Shown: positions 32,237-41,304 of the stretch, piece after piece
How positions within the stretch are numbered: the first letter of the stretch is position 1
Layout of the letters: each line of letters opens with the position of its first letter
NCBI GenBank assembly: GCA_017477355.1
Contig: JAFUWA010000042.1
Location: 1 to 44,116 of the forward strand
Direction: 5' to 3'
DNA length: 44,116 nucleotides
DNA from: Clostridia bacterium
GTDB taxonomy: Bacteria; Bacillota; Clostridia; TANB77; CAG-508
The notes under the pieces: generated by a model
The model's input: only the letters and a program-made list of their open reading frames with translations
Database searches by the model: none
What the model was told of the DNA's origin: nothing
Made by a program: the position numbers and the translations under genes

Positions 32237-33436
32237 ATGCCAATTAATCCAATTAAAGAACAAAGACAAATTGCAAAGAAATACGTAATTGGGTACTATT
32301 CTGAACAACCAGAATTTGGGACTTCACTTGAAACTTCTTTGTCTTCTAATGGTGTACAATTTGAATTAATTAATTTAAACGGCTTAGATGCAGAAACATT
32401 AAAATTATATTTATCTGTTTTAGATGAAGCAATTTTTGATTCTCGCATTCCTGAAAACATGTCAAAAATTTTAAGCGAATTGAAACTTTTTATTAGAGTA
32501 ATTGGTCTTAAAGATATAGAAAAATTATCTGAACCAATTATTGACAGAATCAAAATTACATTAGAATTAAAAAAAGAAAAGAATTTTAGCCAAGAAAAAG
32601 ACTTAAAATTTATTATGCAAATTGTTAGTATTTTAGAAAATAAAGATCCTTATACAAGAGATCACTCAGCAAGAGTTGCAAAATATTCTCTAGCAATTGG
32701 AGAAGAATTTTTCGGCAGTCAATACGATGAACTTTATGGAGAAACAAAAAGTCAGAATCCCGAACAATATGAGCAAAGGAAACATGAATATATTGTTCAA
32801 AAAATGAATCTGACCATGCTTGCCTCTTGGGCTCATGATATTGGAAAAAATAGTATTGCTCAAAATCTATTAAGTAAAAATTCTAAATTAACTGATACTG
32901 AATATGATTTAATGAAAATGCATGCAGACTTTGGTGCCGAAATGGTTCGTAAAATCTTGGGAAATGAAGAGTTAGCAGAAGCCCTTGAAAATCATCATGA
33001 AAGAATTGATGGTTTCGGATACCATAACTTGACAGAATTCTCAGATGTTGCTAAAATAATAGCTATTGCAGATTCTTTTGATGCAATGACAACAACAAGA
33101 AGCTATACAACAAAACTAGATGATGTGGCATCAAAATCTAAATTAAAGACTGTCGCAGAAGCAATTAATGAACTTCAAGTTTCTTCACATCCACACTTTG
33201 ATTTAGATGAAAATAGAATGTCACAACAACTAGATACTCGATTAACAGATATTTTAGTAAAAGAATTAAAAAAAGAGCTATCTCTTATTCAAGAAGGAAA
33301 AACAGATGAAGTAACTCTTCTTGCAGGCGGAATTGATGAAAAAGGATTTTTAAAAGCAGGATTTTGGAATGACAAAACTCAAGAATATACGCAAGATAAA
33401 AGCGTTTCTGAGAATTTGCCAAATTTAATGAAATAA
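32237..33436 (+). CDS. HD-GYP-like phosphodiesterase domain protein
   Basis: A 399-residue protein from ATG 32237 (GGAGGCG upstream). The N-terminal ~125 residues have no recognised domain. The HD domain carries His143 in 'TRDHSARV', 'AHDIGK' with His200/Asp201, 'ENHHERIDGFGYH' and 'IAIADSFDAMTT'. The 'HHERxDGxGYP' signature of cyclic-di-GMP phosphodiesterases is present with His in place of Pro. Cyclic dinucleotide hydrolysis is likely but unproven. It is probably co-transcribed with the L,D-transpeptidase, which starts 11 bp later. Confidence 0.82.
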   Translation: MPINPIKEQRQIAKKYVIGYYSEQPEFGTSLETSLSSNGVQFELINLNGLDAETLKLYLSVLDEAIFDSRIPENMSKILSELKLFIRVIGLKDIEKLSEPIIDRIKITLELKKEKNFSQEKDLKFIMQIVSILENKDPYTRDHSARVAKYSLAIGEEFFGSQYDELYGETKSQNPEQYEQRKHEYIVQKMNLTMLASWAHDIGKNSIAQNLLSKNSKLTDTEYDLMKMHADFGAEMVRKILGNEELAEALENHHERIDGFGYHNLTEFSDVAKIIAIADSFDAMTTTRSYTTKLDDVASKSKLKTVAEAINELQVSSHPHFDLDENRMSQQLDTRLTDILVKELKKELSLIQEGKTDEVTLLAGGIDEKGFLKAGFWNDKTQEYTQDKSVSENLPNLMK

Positions 33437-33446
33437 AGGAATAAAA

Positions 33447-34907
33447 ATGGATAGAATTAATAAAACAAAAAAACGAAAATGGACAAAGAGAAAAACGCTT
33501 GTCCTTATCATGTTAATTGCAATATTAGCTGGAATATTAACTGGAGTTTTCTTTATCGTAAATAGGTTTATCCCAGTAAAAAATATTACCAAAGACAATA
33601 TCAATATTAATCTTTCAACTATGAAGCCAACAGGAAATAGTATTACAGCTGAAGTTTCTACAAAAACAAATTATGATATTTACTATTTTATTGATTATGC
33701 CTTTGCTGAAGAAAAATATTATGAAAACGAAGAATTTTCAGAAGAAGTAGAGGAACTTTCAACTGACGAAATTGTTGCTCCACCTGAAGAAGAGCAAGAC
33801 GGACAAATTAATGTAAAACAAATTAGTGATACAGAATATCATAAGGTAGAAAACTCAAAATTCGAAATTGAAAATAATGGCGTTGTCTATTTAAAATATG
33901 GTAGATTAGGAAAATTATCTTCTGTTCCTTATGTTTTTGAAATAACAAATATTGATAAAACAGGTCCTGAAATTGGAGAAATTGAAACTTCATCAACATA
34001 TACATCTATTACTGTTACTGTAAATGCAATTGATGAAAATCCTTCTGAATTACAATATTCTTTTAGATTAGCAGACTCTAATTCCTATATTTTAACAGGA
34101 GAAAAAAATACATATACATTTACAGAGTTAACAACAGATGAAACTTATACTATTTTTGTAAGAGTTTCTGATCAATTTGGAAATGAGTCTGAAGCAGTTA
34201 CAGAAGCTACTGCTTCTATTGCAGATTCTAATCAAGAAGTAATTGAAAAGAAGCTTTATCATTTTAAAGTAAATGTTGCTGCTAATACAGTAACTGTTTA
34301 TGATAAAGGAAGTGACGGAAAATATTCTGAACCAATCAAAGCATTTATTTGTTCAACTGGAAAATCGACTCCAAAATCTGGAACTTACAAAATTTCTGAT
34401 AGATATCGTTGGCGTTCATTATTCGGAGGAGTTTACGGACAATATGCAGTTCGTATTTATGGAAATATTCTTTTCCACTCTGTTCCTTATGAGCAAATGT
34501 ATGCAAACACTTTGGAATATGAAGAATATGATAAACTCGGAACATCTGCTTCTCTTGGTTGTGTAAGGCTTTGTGTAAAAGATGCTAAATGGATTTATGA
34601 TAATGCTAAATCAGGAAGTACTGTTGAATTCTATTCTGACAGTTCTAACCCTGGTCCATTAGGCAAACCAACTGCACAAAAAATTTCTAGTAACAAAGCA
34701 AACAGAAACTGGGATCCAACAGATCCAGATAAACACAATCCATGGCTTGGCGGAGATGGAGCTGTAACAAAAGTTACCATTGTAAGCGATGATAATTACA
34801 GGGTTACAACAAACACATCTTCTACTAATACTGTTACAAACACTAATATTGGAAATACAACAAGTTCATTTCCAAACAATACAATCGTTTGGAATACTAC
34901 AGATTAA
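33447..34907 (+). CDS. Membrane-anchored L,D-transpeptidase (YkuD)
   Basis: A 486-residue protein: a basic N-terminus, one membrane helix ('TLVLIMLIAILAGILTGVFF'), an acidic region, an Fn3-like repeat region around residues 175-265, then a YkuD domain. His344 ('LFHSVP') and catalytic Cys372 in 'SLGCVRLC' define the active site. It forms 3-3 crosslinks or attaches proteins to peptidoglycan. The C-terminus is Thr/Asn-rich. A strong terminator follows. Confidence 0.92.
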   Translation: MDRINKTKKRKWTKRKTLVLIMLIAILAGILTGVFFIVNRFIPVKNITKDNININLSTMKPTGNSITAEVSTKTNYDIYYFIDYAFAEEKYYENEEFSEEVEELSTDEIVAPPEEEQDGQINVKQISDTEYHKVENSKFEIENNGVVYLKYGRLGKLSSVPYVFEITNIDKTGPEIGEIETSSTYTSITVTVNAIDENPSELQYSFRLADSNSYILTGEKNTYTFTELTTDETYTIFVRVSDQFGNESEAVTEATASIADSNQEVIEKKLYHFKVNVAANTVTVYDKGSDGKYSEPIKAFICSTGKSTPKSGTYKISDRYRWRSLFGGVYGQYAVRIYGNILFHSVPYEQMYANTLEYEEYDKLGTSASLGCVRLCVKDAKWIYDNAKSGSTVEFYSDSSNPGPLGKPTAQKISSNKANRNWDPTDPDKHNPWLGGDGAVTKVTIVSDDNYRVTTNTSSTNTVTNTNIGNTTSSFPNNTIVWNTTD

Positions 34908-34915
34908 AAAAAATT

Positions 34916-34952
34916 CTCGGCTGAGCATAATCCTCAGCCGAGTTTTTATTTT
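34916..34952 (+). terminator. Rho-independent terminator after the L,D-transpeptidase gene
   Basis: CTCGGCTGAG (34916-34925) pairs perfectly with CTCAGCCGAG (34933-34942), loop of seven, followed by TTTTTATTTT. A run of A precedes it, so it also terminates the SDR gene on the other strand. Confidence 0.92.
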
Positions 34953-34966
34953 TACTATTCATTTTA

Positions 34967-35719
34967 TTAATTTGTTTTAGAACTTTGTCTTTGATATACC
35001 ATTTTCATCATTAATTTTGCTGGTAAAATTTTAGCACCAAAACATGCTATTTTCATATACCAAGCTGGAACAATAATTTGCTTTCCCTTTAAAGCTTGAT
35101 CTATTCCATATTTTGCAACATATTCACTTGATAATCCTTTCATAGCAAATCTTACATTAGCAACGTTATTAAAATTAGTGTCCACTGGACCTGGGCATAA
35201 AGCAGAAATTTTAACATTTGAACCAGCTACTTTTAACTCTTCTGCAATTCCCCTTGTTAAAGAAATTACGTAAGACTTTGTTGCATAATATGTTGCCATT
35301 AAAGGACCTCCTGGCATCAATCCTGCACTAGAAGCTACATTTAATATATGTCCTCTATTTTTTTCTTTCATTCTTTGTAAGTATAATTTTGTTAATGTAT
35401 GAAGTCCTACAATGTTTGTATCTATCATATTTAGTTCGTCATTTAATTCTGTTTTATCAAATTCTCCAAATTTTCCAAACCCAGCATTATTTACTAGCAA
35501 ATCAATATCTGGGTGTTTTTCAAATAACGTTCTACATACATCTGGATTACTTACATCAGCTTTTTCTACAATCACTTGTGTTTTAGTAAGTTCATTTTTC
35601 AATTCTTCTAATAAATTTTCTCTTCTAGCGACAATAATTAAATCATATCATAACCCACTTAAATAACGCGCCATGTCTCTTCCAATACCAGAAGAAGCTC
35701 CTGTAATTAAAGCTTTCAT
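34967..35719 (-). pseudogene. Short-chain dehydrogenase/reductase with an in-frame TGA
   Basis: From ATG 35719 the frame encodes a 250-codon classical SDR: 'LITGASSGIG' (NAD(P) site), 'LLVNNAGFGKFG', 'NVASSAG' and the catalytic 'YYATKSY'. Codon 24 is TGA (35650-35648), between 'YLSGL' and 'YDLIIVARRE', where the family has glycine (GGA). No other defect is seen, so the gene is broken by one substitution, or the TGA is read through, or it is a sequence error. An internal start at 35602 would lack the cofactor site. Confidence 0.85.
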
Positions 35720-35736
35720 ATCTCTTCCTTCTTTAA

Positions 35737-36822
35737 TTAAATTTGTTCATTTTTATTTTCAACACTGTGAACATTTAATGTTTGTGTTGGATAAGCTAAA
35801 CGTACATCTTCTTTTGCTAAAACATTGATAAACTCACAATTTAAATCTTCTTCGATTTTTAAATATTTAGTATAATTTGTCTCTGTTACATATACAAATA
35901 TTTTTATGTCATAACTATAAGCAGAAATACCGTTAAATCCTACATATACAGTATCTCTTTGCACATAATCCTTTGCACAAATAACAACCTTCAATTCTTT
36001 AATAATGTCTTTTATCTTATCCGGATCTATATCTTTCATTTCTAAGTTTAAAATACAATCAAATCTTCTAGATTTTAACTTATTCCAGTTAACTACATAT
36101 TCAGAAGTAATTGTAGAATTAGGGATTGTAACAATAGAATTGTTCATACTTCTAATTCTTGTACTTCTAAAAGAAATATCAATTACTGTTCCTGAAACTT
36201 CTCCAACTTCAATCCAATCTCCTATCACAAATGGCTTTTCACTTAAAATTGTAATACCACTGAACAAGCTCTTTACTGTATCTTGAGCTGCAAGAGAAAT
36301 AACAACAGTTCCAATTCCAAGTCCAGTAACTAATCCATTAATTTGAGTAAATCCTAATATAACAACTAATATGATATAAATAGCAACAATCCATGTAATA
36401 ATTCTAGCAATTTTACAAATAAAATAAGAAACCGTTTCATTTGTTCCTTTATTTTTCTTTCTAAAGAATTTAGAATCTCTTACAAAAATTGTAGAGTTGA
36501 TGATGTTTGTAGCAAATATCACTAATGCACTTTTCAAAAGTGATGTCATAATAATGGATAATTCTTTGGTAACAGGTAAAATTTTTACAGCCAAATAAAT
36601 TCCCATAAACATGTACATCAATTTAATTGGTTCGTACATCTCACTATTTTGAGGATTTTCTTTTTTCTTAGTTAAAAAATCAAAAATTTTTAAAATAATT
36701 CTTGACACAACATTTCTTGTAAAGAAAACCAATAAAACAATTACTATAGCGATTTGGATATCAAAAACTTGTATTAAATTTCTTAGTTCTTCACTTGATA
36801 GATTTGCAATAAAACTATCCAT
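35737..36822 (-). CDS. MscS-family mechanosensitive ion channel
   Basis: A 361-residue membrane protein with about four predicted helices. The pore-lining helix and beta domain are clear: 'GLGIGTVVISLAAQDTVKSLFSG', split, then 'KPFVIGDWIEVGEVSGTV' and 'RSTRIRSMNNSIVTIPNS'. It opens under membrane tension to release solutes. Start at ATG 36822; it is close behind the NUDIX gene and may share its transcript. Confidence 0.93.
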   Translation of the reverse strand: MDSFIANLSSEELRNLIQVFDIQIAIVIVLLVFFTRNVVSRIILKIFDFLTKKKENPQNSEMYEPIKLMYMFMGIYLAVKILPVTKELSIIMTSLLKSALVIFATNIINSTIFVRDSKFFRKKNKGTNETVSYFICKIARIITWIVAIYIILVVILGFTQINGLVTGLGIGTVVISLAAQDTVKSLFSGITILSEKPFVIGDWIEVGEVSGTVIDISFRSTRIRSMNNSIVTIPNSTITSEYVVNWNKLKSRRFDCILNLEMKDIDPDKIKDIIKELKVVICAKDYVQRDTVYVGFNGISAYSYDIKIFVYVTETNYTKYLKIEEDLNCEFINVLAKEDVRLAYPTQTLNVHSVENKNEQI

Positions 36823-36848
36823 CCCTTGCTCTATTCCTCTCTTGTATT

Positions 36849-37379
36849 TTATTTCATATATTTTTGACTATAAAGTAAAATTGCTATTATTTGACTTGCA
36901 TTTTCTAATTGTCCATTTTTTGCTTTTTCTATGCATTCCTCTATTGGAACTTTTACAATATCTAAAATCTCTTCTGTTGAATCCAAATGAACATGACCGT
37001 TTTCAAAATCTCTTGCAAGGAAAATATGGACTCTTTCACTTGTGTATCCCGTTGAAGGATATATTGTTACCATATGTTCAATAGAATTAGCAATTAATCC
37101 TGTTTCCTCTTCTAATTCTCTTTTAGCAGTATTAATTGGATCCTCTCCAGGATCTACCATTCCTGCAGGAAGTTCTAAGCAAACTTTTCCAACAGATTCT
37201 CTTACTTGCGTCTCAAAAACGACTTCATTGTTTTCCGTAATTGGCAAAATAACTACTGCATCACCAGGATTTACGATATCTCTTAAAAACTGTTTTCCGT
37301 CTTCTCTTTCATAAGTTTTACGTACCACATTAAATCTAGGCCCCTCAAATTTAACTTCTTCACTTAATAATTTTGCCAT
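36849..37379 (-). CDS. NUDIX hydrolase, ADP-ribose pyrophosphatase-like
   Basis: A 176-residue protein with a complete Nudix box: 'GMVDPGEDP', then 'AKRELEEETGL' (G-x5-E-x7-REUxEExGU). The 'ELPAGMVD' context and 'YPSTGYTSERVHIFLA' are typical of ADP-ribose pyrophosphatases. It would hydrolyse ADP-ribose or a related nucleoside diphosphate. Full length. Confidence 0.92.
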   Translation of the reverse strand: MAKLLSEEVKFEGPRFNVVRKTYEREDGKQFLRDIVNPGDAVVILPITENNEVVFETQVRESVGKVCLELPAGMVDPGEDPINTAKRELEEETGLIANSIEHMVTIYPSTGYTSERVHIFLARDFENGHVHLDSTEEILDIVKVPIEECIEKAKNGQLENASQIIAILLYSQKYMK

Positions 37380-37476
37380 TTCTACCTCTTATCATAATTT
37401 ATTTTTTTACAAAATAATTATATCTATAAAAAATAAAAATGTACAGAGATTTTTTAAAAATTATATATTACCTTTT

Positions 37477-37623
37477 TTATAATATTTTTATTTTTTCTTT
37501 GTAAAATTTTGCAATTAACTCATCTAATTCTACACTAATTGCATAGATGACATCATAATTTTGTTTCTTTTCTATGCTTTCATTCAATTTATCTCTCAAT
37601 TTACAAATTTCTTCATTTAACAT
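37477..37623 (-). CDS. Spo0E-like aspartyl phosphatase, 48 residues
   Basis: ATG at 37623 with GGGAGG upstream, stop TAA at 37477-37479. The two-helix sequence 'EICKLRDKLNESIEKKQNY', then 'ISVELDELIAKFYK', carries the Spo0E signature (S-x-x-L-D-x-L-I). Members dephosphorylate Spo0A~P or related regulators and are usually 45-90 residues. It sits alone, with Spo0A-box-like sites ~105-120 bp upstream, suggesting feedback on the sporulation phosphorelay. Confidence 0.8.
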   Translation of the reverse strand: MLNEEICKLRDKLNESIEKKQNYDVIYAISVELDELIAKFYKEKIKIL

Positions 37624-37700
37624 AGGCTTTTTCCTCCCTTTTTTGGCATTTTTCTTTTGTATATTTTAAACTTACCACAAGAATAACCACAAGTCAATGA

Positions 37701-37745
37701 ATTGTCGAATAAAAAGCCTATTTTCGTATGACAAAATTCGACATT
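37701..37745 (-). promoter_or_regulatory. Cluster of Spo0A-box-like sites upstream of the Spo0E-like gene
   Basis: Minus strand: AATGTCGAA (37745-37737) directly followed by TTTTGTCAT (37736-37728). Plus strand: ATTGTCGAA at 37701-37709. The tandem is the same 15-base TGTCGAATTTTGTCA seen at 30476-30490. A possible minus-strand -35 (TTGACT, 37697-37692) lies downstream. The sites overlap the end of lgt. Confidence 0.55.
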
Positions 37746-38545
37746 ATTCTTTTTCCCTTTTTGGAGATGCTGCTTTATCAGCACTAATATACATTGTTAA
37801 AAATATAACAAATAATAGGCCTGATAAAACTTGTGATATTCTAACTGGTCCAAACCATAATGAGTCTGTTCGTAATCCCTCTAAAATCATTCTCACAAAT
37901 CCATACAAAATAAAATATAAGTAAAAAATTTGACCTTCAAATTTTCTTTTATTTTTTATTATGCTCAAAATAATAAAAATGCATAACGTGCAAATTGACT
38001 CATATAAAAATACGGGATGTACTTCTATGTAACCAGAAGCAGTTTCAATTCCCATTCTAAGTATAGAACTTGTCTTACTTCCGTATGCTTCAATATTAAA
38101 AAAATTTCCCCACCTTCCGAAACATTGTCCTAATGCTAAATAAGGAATCAAATAATCTGCCAAATCGAAAAAATTAATCTTTTTATTTTTGCAATATGTT
38201 AGTACAAATATAATAATCGCAATAATTGCTCCATAAATAGCAATTCCTCCATCTCTTATTCTAAAAATATGAGACGGATTGGCTAAATAATAATCTAATC
38301 GAAATAAAACATAATAAGTTCTTGCACCAATGATTCCAAAAACAATTCCACCAATTAGAACTTCCATAACCGCATCAAAGCTAATCCCGAAATTTTTACG
38401 ACTAAATTTCGCTAAAATTAATCCCAAAATAATTCCGTAAAACAATACATACCGCATATTTATAAACAATTATATTTCCTATCTGAAATGCAATTTTTGA
38501 TATATTAAATTCTAGTCCTAATCCTGGAAATTTTACTATACTCAT
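37744..38545 (-). CDS. lgt: Prolipoprotein diacylglyceryl transferase with apparent +1 frameshift
   Basis: The true start is ATG 38545, overlapping the yfmH stop as TAATG. The frame reads 'MSIVKFPGLGLEFNISKIAF' to 'VYKYAVCIVL', then codon 37 is CGG (38437-38435). Skipping its C gives 'GIILGLILAKFSRKNFG' and the rest of a complete, ~266-residue Lgt with 'GGIVFGIIGARTYYVLF', 'RDGGIAIYG' and 'ALGQCFGRWGNFFNIEAYG'. In the unshifted frame the protein stops after 47 codons. The enzyme adds diacylglyceryl to lipoprotein cysteines in the membrane. Such a conserved gene is unlikely to be simply dead. Confidence 0.9.
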
Positions 38546-39840
38546 TATTCTTCTTCCTCTTCTTCGCTTTTATTTCCTCTTATAATAGAAACTACTTTTT
38601 TATCTTCCATAAATACTGTATTTAGTACATCTATCAAATCTTCTTTTTTGATACAATCAAATTCCTCCAAAAAAGCAAAACTATTAATTCCATTGAAATA
38701 ATCTGCTAAAACACCTGAAGCAATTGTATCTGGATCGTTATAGTCCTTCACGTATTCCCCATAAATCTTCTTTTTTGTTCTTTCAAAATCTTCATCTGTA
38801 ATTCCTCTTGCCTTAAAGAATTCGATTTCATTTTTAATTTCACTAATTACTTTTTCCGGTTCATTAGAAAGTCCTTGAATTAAAAAATGTGAAAATGTTC
38901 TTCCATATTCATAATCAAATCCCAAACTAGAAGTAATTAACTTTTCATCATATAATCTCTTATACAATTTGGAACTCTTTCCCATAATAATTTCACTTAA
39001 GATTTCTAATGCCAAGTCTTTTCTAACCATATTACCACTTGGAATTTTATCTTTATATCCAATCATAAAAATAGGAATACTAATTTCCATATTTTTACTA
39101 ACTTCTTTTCTTACGATACTATCAGGTTCTTCTTCATAAACTCTTGTTATTTTCGTATGAGAAGGCTTCATAATCATTCTTTTCTTTATATTCTCTAGAA
39201 GTCCTTCTGGGTCAAAATCACCACATGCAATAATAACCATATTTTCTGGTACATAAAAATGATTATAAATTGTATATAAAACGTTTTCATCAATTTCAGC
39301 AATAGATTCTTTTGTTCCCGCAATATCAATATTAATTGGATTTCTATAATACATTGATTTTAACAAATTCATATAAATTGCTTGACCCGGCTCATCATCA
39401 TACATTGCAATTTCTTGTTCAATAATTCCACGCTCTTTTTCAACATTTTCCGCTGTATAATATGGATTTTGAACATAATCCATAAATTCATCTAGTGCCT
39501 CATAAAAATTATCTGTACATTCATATAAATACGTTGTATACGTATTCGTCGTATATGCATTAGCATCCACACCCAAATTTGTTAAAGTATCTAAGCTATT
39601 GATTCCAGAACGTTGCTCAAACATTTTATGCTCTAAATAATGCGCAACTCCATCAGGAATTCTTGTTACTTCACTTTCATCTCCCAAAATAAACTGATTA
39701 TCTATTGAGCCAAAATTGACTCCCCAAGTAATATATTTTTTCTTAATCTTCGCTTTAGGAATCATAATCACTGTCAAACCATTTGAAATTTTCTCTATAT
39801 ACATTTTTTCTTTAATTTTGCTATTTTCAATTACTTGCAT
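38545..39840 (-). CDS. yfmH: M16 metallopeptidase, YfmH-type (active subunit)
   Basis: A 431-residue M16 peptidase-like protein. The inverted zinc motif 'HYLEH' (HxxEH) is intact in 'GVAHYLEHKMFEQ'. 'GINSLDTLTNLGVDANAYTTNTYTTY' (split) is typical. It pairs with the downstream-lying partner gene at 39857, as in the two-gene unit linked to EF-P 5-aminopentanol modification in Bacillus. Its stop overlaps the lgt start. Confidence 0.88.
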   Translation of the reverse strand: MQVIENSKIKEKMYIEKISNGLTVIMIPKAKIKKKYITWGVNFGSIDNQFILGDESEVTRIPDGVAHYLEHKMFEQRSGINSLDTLTNLGVDANAYTTNTYTTYLYECTDNFYEALDEFMDYVQNPYYTAENVEKERGIIEQEIAMYDDEPGQAIYMNLLKSMYYRNPINIDIAGTKESIAEIDENVLYTIYNHFYVPENMVIIACGDFDPEGLLENIKKRMIMKPSHTKITRVYEEEPDSIVRKEVSKNMEISIPIFMIGYKDKIPSGNMVRKDLALEILSEIIMGKSSKLYKRLYDEKLITSSLGFDYEYGRTFSHFLIQGLSNEPEKVISEIKNEIEFFKARGITDEDFERTKKKIYGEYVKDYNDPDTIASGVLADYFNGINSFAFLEEFDCIKKEDLIDVLNTVFMEDKKVVSIIRGNKSEEEEEE

Positions 39841-39856
39841 CTAAACGTTTCCTTTC

Positions 39857-41144
39857 TTATTCTTCTGATCCTGTCAAAAAATAAATTGTATTCGTTTGTA
39901 GACTTTTAGCAAATTCCACAATCTGTTCTTTTGTTACAGAATTAATGTCTCTAATGTACTCTGATATCGTGAAATGAAATCCACCTAATTCTTGTCCCAT
40001 ATAGAATACCATTTCTGTATCTTGCTCTACTTCAATATTTTTGATTCCAGAAACAATATATGTCTTTGCATTTTCAATATCATTTTCTGTAAAGTTCCCA
40101 TTCTTCAAATCTTCTACTTGTCTTTTGATAATATCCAATGCTTTATCATAATTCTGAATTTCAATTCCAGCTCTTACCATAATTAAATTTTTAGGTTTAA
40201 TAAATCCGTGAACGAGCAGTATATGCAAGTCCAGCTTTTTCTCTCACATTTTGAAAAAGCATCGAGGTTGCACTATCTCCTAAAATAGAGTTAAATACAA
40301 TTCCAATATTTCTAGAATTTTGTTGTTTATCAAAAATATTATATCCAATCACTAATTTTCCCTGCTTAATTTCCATTTTCTCTTGAATTTCTTTAGGGTT
40401 ATCCACTTTTTTTACATAATCTGTGGATGGATTAGTTACAATATATTCTGGCTCTCTTTCTGTCAATCCTTGTAAAATTGGATTTTCTCTCAATATTTTT
40501 TCTACATGTCCCTCTTCAAAGTTTCCAGAAAGATAAATATCAATTTTAGCATTCTTGATTAATTCAAAATAGTAACTAGAAATCTCCTCTAATGTAATTT
40601 TCTCTAAATCCTCTAAATAACCAAAGCGATACAATCCATAACCATCAAACTCATACATGTTTTCTAAACAACGCGTATATGCATACTCATCTTTGTTATT
40701 AATTCTACCTTCAATAATATCTTTTAAATGCTCTTTTTCTGTTCCAATCGCAGATTCCTTAAATTTTCCATTTTCTAAATAAGGATTAAATGTGACATCT
40801 ACTAATAAATCAATTACATCTTTGATTAAATCTTCACCATTCAAAGTATAATGGTTATCAATACTTTCTGCCACAAACTTAATAATTTGATTATCTCCTA
40901 CTTTATCAACACCACAATTTAAACTTGTTCCATAAAGTTCTTCTAATCTCAAAGAAATTTTTTCCTGTGTGTTAAAATTTTTGCTTCCCATCTTCAATAA
41001 AAAAGGAATTAAGGCATTTTTTGTAATGTTCTTCTTTCTCAATGGAGTTGTTAAAATAATACTCACTAAGTTTGTTTTAAAAATATCCGTTTTTATTAAA
41101 TGAGCTTTAATTCCCTCTTTTAAATCTATTTTTCTGTCTGCCAT
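39857..41144 (-). CDS. yfmF: M16 peptidase-like protein, YfmF-type, with apparent +1 frameshift
   Basis: ATG at 41144 behind AAGGAG. The first 312 codons end '...NVREKAGLAYTARS', then codon 313 is CGG (40208-40206) and the frame stops two codons later. Skipping the C continues 'GFIKPKNLIMVRAGIEIQNY' into the remaining ~115 residues, giving a normal 428-residue partner that lacks the HxxEH motif. Members form a pair with the active M16 peptidase. The shift falls in the second half-domain, so both pieces would be needed for function. Confidence 0.87.
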
Positions 41145-41268
41145 CTATTCTTTCTCCTTATATTTTTATCAATACTATTATAAATCATTTTGCTTTTTTT
41201 ATTCGAAACTATTTTATCGCATTTTTGCAATTTTTACAACATCATACAATTATATAAAAAACAAAAAA

Positions 41269-41290
41269 GCGCTCTAAAAATTTAGAACGC
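41269..41290. terminator. Terminator between the sortase and yfmF genes
   Basis: GCGCTCTAAA (41269-41278) pairs with TTTAGAACGC (41281-41290) with one G-T pair. A T run follows on the minus strand (TTTTTTG) and also on the plus strand. It ends the sortase transcript. Confidence 0.82.
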
Positions 41291-41304
41291 ATTTTTAATA
41301 TATT

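Noticed and set aside
34300..34566. Overlapping open frame inside the L,D-transpeptidase gene
   Set aside because: Lies entirely within a clear YkuD domain in another frame; no ribosome site or family similarity.
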